From assembly GCA_030706685.1 (NCBI GenBank), contig JAUZOA010000041.1, positions 1 through 43,411 of the forward strand: a stretch of DNA of 43,411 nucleotides, given 5' to 3'. The stretch is from Bacteroidota bacterium. GTDB lineage: Bacteria; Bacteroidota; Bacteroidia; Chitinophagales; Chitinophagaceae. The notes below the pieces were generated by a model. That model ran no database searches. It was not told where the DNA came from and saw only the letters and a list, made by a program, of their open reading frames with translations. Below, in pieces: positions 40,568 to 43,411 of the stretch (the stretch's first letter is position 1; each line of letters starts with the position of its first letter). The position numbers and the translations under genes were made by a program.

Positions 40568-43411
40568 ATGAAACAAAAACTTCTGCTCCTTTCCGGGCTA
40601 TTCATTTTGCTTTGTAACATTGTGTCCGGGCAGGCCAAGCTTGTTGAGAAAGTCACCAAACAAGGAAATGAGATTGTCATCCCCTACGAAAAGTATGTAC
40701 TACCTAACGGCCTCACTTTAATTGTTCATGAAGACCACAGCGATCCTGTTGTGCATGTGGATGTAACTTACCATGTAGGTTCGGCAAGAGAAGAGATCGG
40801 CAAATCCGGTTTTGCTCATTTCTTTGAGCACATGATGTTCCAGGGCAGTGATCATGTGGCCGATGAACAGCATTTCAAAATAGTTACTGAAGCGGGCGGT
40901 ACACTAAACGGGAGCACCAACCGTGACCGTACCAATTATTATGAAACCGTTCCCAATAATCAATTGGAAAAAGCCATCTGGCTCGAAGCCGACCGCATGG
41001 GATTTTTATTGGACGCCGTAACACAACAAAAATTTGAGGTACAACGCGCCACTGTAAAAAATGAAAGAGGACAGAATTATGATAACCGGCCTTACGGACT
41101 AATAAGCGAATATTCTGCAAAGAATTTATATCCCTATGGTCATCCTTACTCCTGGCTCACTATCGGCTATATTGAAGAATTGAATAAGGTAAATGTAAAT
41201 GACCTGAAGAATTTCTTCCTGCGCTGGTACGGACCCAATAATGCTACACTTACCATTGGTGGAGATGTAAAGACTGCCGACGTTGTTAAATTAGCCGGGA
41301 AATATTTTGGACCTATTCCCCGGGGGCCTGAAGTGACTCCTGTAAAACTCGACCCGGTTATATTGGACAAAGACCGCTATGTAAGTTATGTTGATAATTA
41401 TGCAAGAGCCTCCCAATTGCGCCTGGTATTCCCTACAGTTCCGGAATATAATTCCGATGAAGCCGCGCTGGCCTGCCTTGCCCAGGTTTTAGGCGGTGGC
41501 GGCGGCTTTGGAGGTGGAGGTCGCGGTGGCCGCGGTGGTGGTGGTGGAGGCGGAAACAGGAACTCTGTTTTTTATCAAACCATCATCAAGACACAAAAAG
41601 CATTGCAGGCAAGCGCCAGCAGCCAATTATCCGAACTGGCCGGAGAATTTTCCGTTTCGATAACTCCTTATCCCGGCAAATCATTGTCGGAAATGGAGCA
41701 ATTGATTAATGAGGCTTTTACCGAATTTGAAAAAAGAGGAGTGACTGATGATGACATTGAACGATTCAAAAATGAATTCGAAAGCCGAACTATTAACGGC
41801 CTTGCCAGTGTATCAGGAAAAGTAAGCCAACTGGCCGCCTTTCAAACCTTTGCCGGCAATCCCAATATGATCAAAAAACTACTGAGCGAATACAGCAGCC
41901 TTACCAAAGAAGATGTGATAAGGGTTTATAATAAATATATAAAAGGAAAACCCCACGTTATACTCAGCGCGCTTGCGAAAGGACAGGAAAATCTCATTGC
42001 GAAACAGGATAATTATACCATTGATACGACGCATTACAAAGCTCCTAACTACGGCTATAACGGTTTGAAATATGTAAAAGCGAAAGACAATTTCGACAGG
42101 AGTAAAATACCCGGCAACGGCCCTAACCCGGTTGTAAAAATTCCGGCCTTCTGGAGAAAAGATCTGCCCAACGGCATTAAAATGATCGGAACAGAAAATA
42201 CCGAAATACCGACTGTTACGATCTCTATCTCTATTCCCGGCGGTCATTTGCTGCAGGCCAATAACCTCGATAAAGTGGGTCTTGCCAGCTTATTTGCCCG
42301 CATGATGAATGAGGACACAAAAAATTATACGGCAGAACAATTTTCTTCCGAATTGCAAAAGTTGGCCAGTTCAATAACAGTCGGCAGCGGTAAAGATGAT
42401 ATCACTTTCAATGTACAGACACTTAAAAAGAATCTTGATAAGACACTGGCATTGCTGCAGGAAAGAATGTTCAACCCGTTATTTCCCGATGAAGCATTCC
42501 AGCGTATCAAGAGGCAAACGATGGAAGGCTTTAAACAAAGCAAGTCACAACCGGCGGCTGTCGCCACTGATATAATTGACAAAATCAATTACGGGCCTAA
42601 CAATATCCTTGGCATGAACGAAGCCGGTACAGAAATCACGGTAAACAATATTACTCTTGATGATATTAAAAATTATTACAGCAATTATATCACCAACAAA
42701 GGAATGAAAGTGGTGGTGGTAGGAGACATTAAAGAAGCAGAGATATTACCCAAATTGGCTTTCCTGGATAAATTGCCCAACAAAAACGTCGTACTGCCGA
42801 AAGTAGCCGCGACGCCATTACCCAATGGACAATCACAGATATACCTGGTAGATATTCCCAAAGCGGCCCAGACAGAGTTTCGTGTCGGGTATAATACAGG
42901 GCTTAAATTTGACGCGACCGGCGAATATTATAAGGTGGGACTGATGAACTATATTTTAGGCGGAGCATTCAATAGTCGCCTGAACCTTAACCTGCGTGAA
43001 GACAAAGGCTGGACCTACGGCGCCCGCTCTACTTTCAGCGGCGATGAATACGGTGGCGATTTTGAATTCATTTCAGGTATTAAAGCCGGGGCTACAGACA
43101 GCGCTTTGTTTGAAGTAGTTAAGGAATTAAAGAATTATTCTTCCGATGGTATTACCGAAGATGAATTGAGTTTTATGAAAAATGCTGTCGGGCAGAGGGA
43201 TGCTTTACGTTACGAAACCGGTATTCAAAAAGCAGGATTTATCCGCACGATCCTGGATTATAACCTGCCGGCGAATTATACCGAAATACAGCAAAAAATT
43301 CTTAAGAGCATGACCAAAAAAGATATTGATGCGCTGGCAAAAAAATATGTAGACGCCAATAAATTGAACATGCTGCTGGTAGGCGATAAGGACAAAATCC
43401 TTCCGGGTTTG
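40568..43411 (+). CDS. M16-family zinc metalloprotease with Gly-rich loop, 3' end outside window
   Basis: A signal-peptide protein (MKQKLLLLSGLFILLCNIVSGQ) that I translated from ATG at 40568; 948 codons are open to the window edge, so only a few residues should be missing. The first half has H84-x-x-E87-H88 (HFFEH) and the downstream glutamate E166 (NERGQNYDN), a complete zinc site. Residues 309-329 are a tract of 18 Gly, 2 Arg and 1 Phe placed where mitochondrial processing peptidase alpha subunits have their glycine-rich substrate loop. The second half (about 500-948) is the partner domain. A periplasmic peptidase that may trim or degrade peptides. Confidence 0.92.
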   Translation, partial: MKQKLLLLSGLFILLCNIVSGQAKLVEKVTKQGNEIVIPYEKYVLPNGLTLIVHEDHSDPVVHVDVTYHVGSAREEIGKSGFAHFFEHMMFQGSDHVADEQHFKIVTEAGGTLNGSTNRDRTNYYETVPNNQLEKAIWLEADRMGFLLDAVTQQKFEVQRATVKNERGQNYDNRPYGLISEYSAKNLYPYGHPYSWLTIGYIEELNKVNVNDLKNFFLRWYGPNNATLTIGGDVKTADVVKLAGKYFGPIPRGPEVTPVKLDPVILDKDRYVSYVDNYARASQLRLVFPTVPEYNSDEAALACLAQVLGGGGGFGGGGRGGRGGGGGGGNRNSVFYQTIIKTQKALQASASSQLSELAGEFSVSITPYPGKSLSEMEQLINEAFTEFEKRGVTDDDIERFKNEFESRTINGLASVSGKVSQLAAFQTFAGNPNMIKKLLSEYSSLTKEDVIRVYNKYIKGKPHVILSALAKGQENLIAKQDNYTIDTTHYKAPNYGYNGLKYVKAKDNFDRSKIPGNGPNPVVKIPAFWRKDLPNGIKMIGTENTEIPTVTISISIPGGHLLQANNLDKVGLASLFARMMNEDTKNYTAEQFSSELQKLASSITVGSGKDDITFNVQTLKKNLDKTLALLQERMFNPLFPDEAFQRIKRQTMEGFKQSKSQPAAVATDIIDKINYGPNNILGMNEAGTEITVNNITLDDIKNYYSNYITNKGMKVVVVGDIKEAEILPKLAFLDKLPNKNVVLPKVAATPLPNGQSQIYLVDIPKAAQTEFRVGYNTGLKFDATGEYYKVGLMNYILGGAFNSRLNLNLREDKGWTYGARSTFSGDEYGGDFEFISGIKAGATDSALFEVVKELKNYSSDGITEDELSFMKNAVGQRDALRYETGIQKAGFIRTILDYNLPANYTEIQQKILKSMTKKDIDALAKKYVDANKLNMLLVGDKDKILPGL

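Noticed and set aside
36694-43411. The two M16 proteases as a recent tandem duplication
   Set aside because: Apart from the zinc-site motif the two proteins differ throughout, and an opposite-strand gene lies between them.

Overview
The window looks like chromosomal DNA of a Bacteroidetes bacterium, most likely a member of the Chitinophagaceae. Bacteroidetes markers are the gliding-type ABC ATPase GldA, a BatB/BatC pair, DUF4270 and DUF4907 proteins, a fused 2-oxoacid:ferredoxin oxidoreductase alpha subunit, large-insert IspG, many short lipoproteins, and promoter boxes of the form TAnnTTTG. No tRNA, rRNA, prophage, transposase or CRISPR array was seen. Most of the window is housekeeping and envelope DNA. 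The family placement is an inference from gene content; no search was run.

Layout. 1-7.1 kb is nearly all on the minus strand: nadB (cut by the left edge), a YhhN membrane protein, ispG, batC/batB and a lipoprotein class D beta-lactamase. 7.3-12 kb holds a LysE-type exporter, a 42-residue lipoprotein too short for usual gene calling, a second lipoprotein, and a minus-strand operon kbl / zinc-ribbon-TPR / M50-like protease. 12.2-15.2 kb is a small secreted protein followed by an ECF sigma / membrane anti-sigma-like / outer-membrane protein operon. 15.4-17 kb has an L,D-transpeptidase overlapping a convergent alpha/beta hydrolase. 17.4-20.2 kb is an acetate module (satP, acs). 20.5-25.7 kb has carbonic anhydrase, a broken hydrolase relic, gldA, eno, a divIC/ftsB-like gene, a small protein and nth. 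26-33.1 kb is a surface/signalling cluster: an outer-membrane barrel; DUF4270 lipoprotein plus a second barrel on one strand; and, divergently, kelch lipoprotein / DUF4907 / LytS kinase / LytR regulator with overlapping start and stop codons. 33.1-43.4 kb has korA, a polysaccharide deacetylase, a block of ~100-bp repeats, two large M16 zinc proteases and an AIM24-family protein between them; the second M16 gene runs off the right edge.

How the genes work together. satP and acs import and activate acetate. The kelch-DUF4907-LytS-LytR operon opposite the DUF4270-barrel operon looks like a coherent, poorly characterised surface system with its own two-component regulator. The ECF operon is a second envelope-signalling unit, whose anti-sigma-like protein carries a duplicated N-terminal domain.

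The most unexpected signal lies between genes. At least five intergenic sites carry short arrays with a strict 7-bp period, although the 7-mer differs from site to site; two of the sites fold as inverted repeats. Other gaps carry 8-bp-period inverted repeats, a 99-bp block with exact 11-bp period, and a four-copy ~100-bp repeat block. A degenerate copy of the 3' end of kbl lies on the far side of the two genes next to kbl, as if that pair had been inserted at, or duplicated with, the end of kbl.
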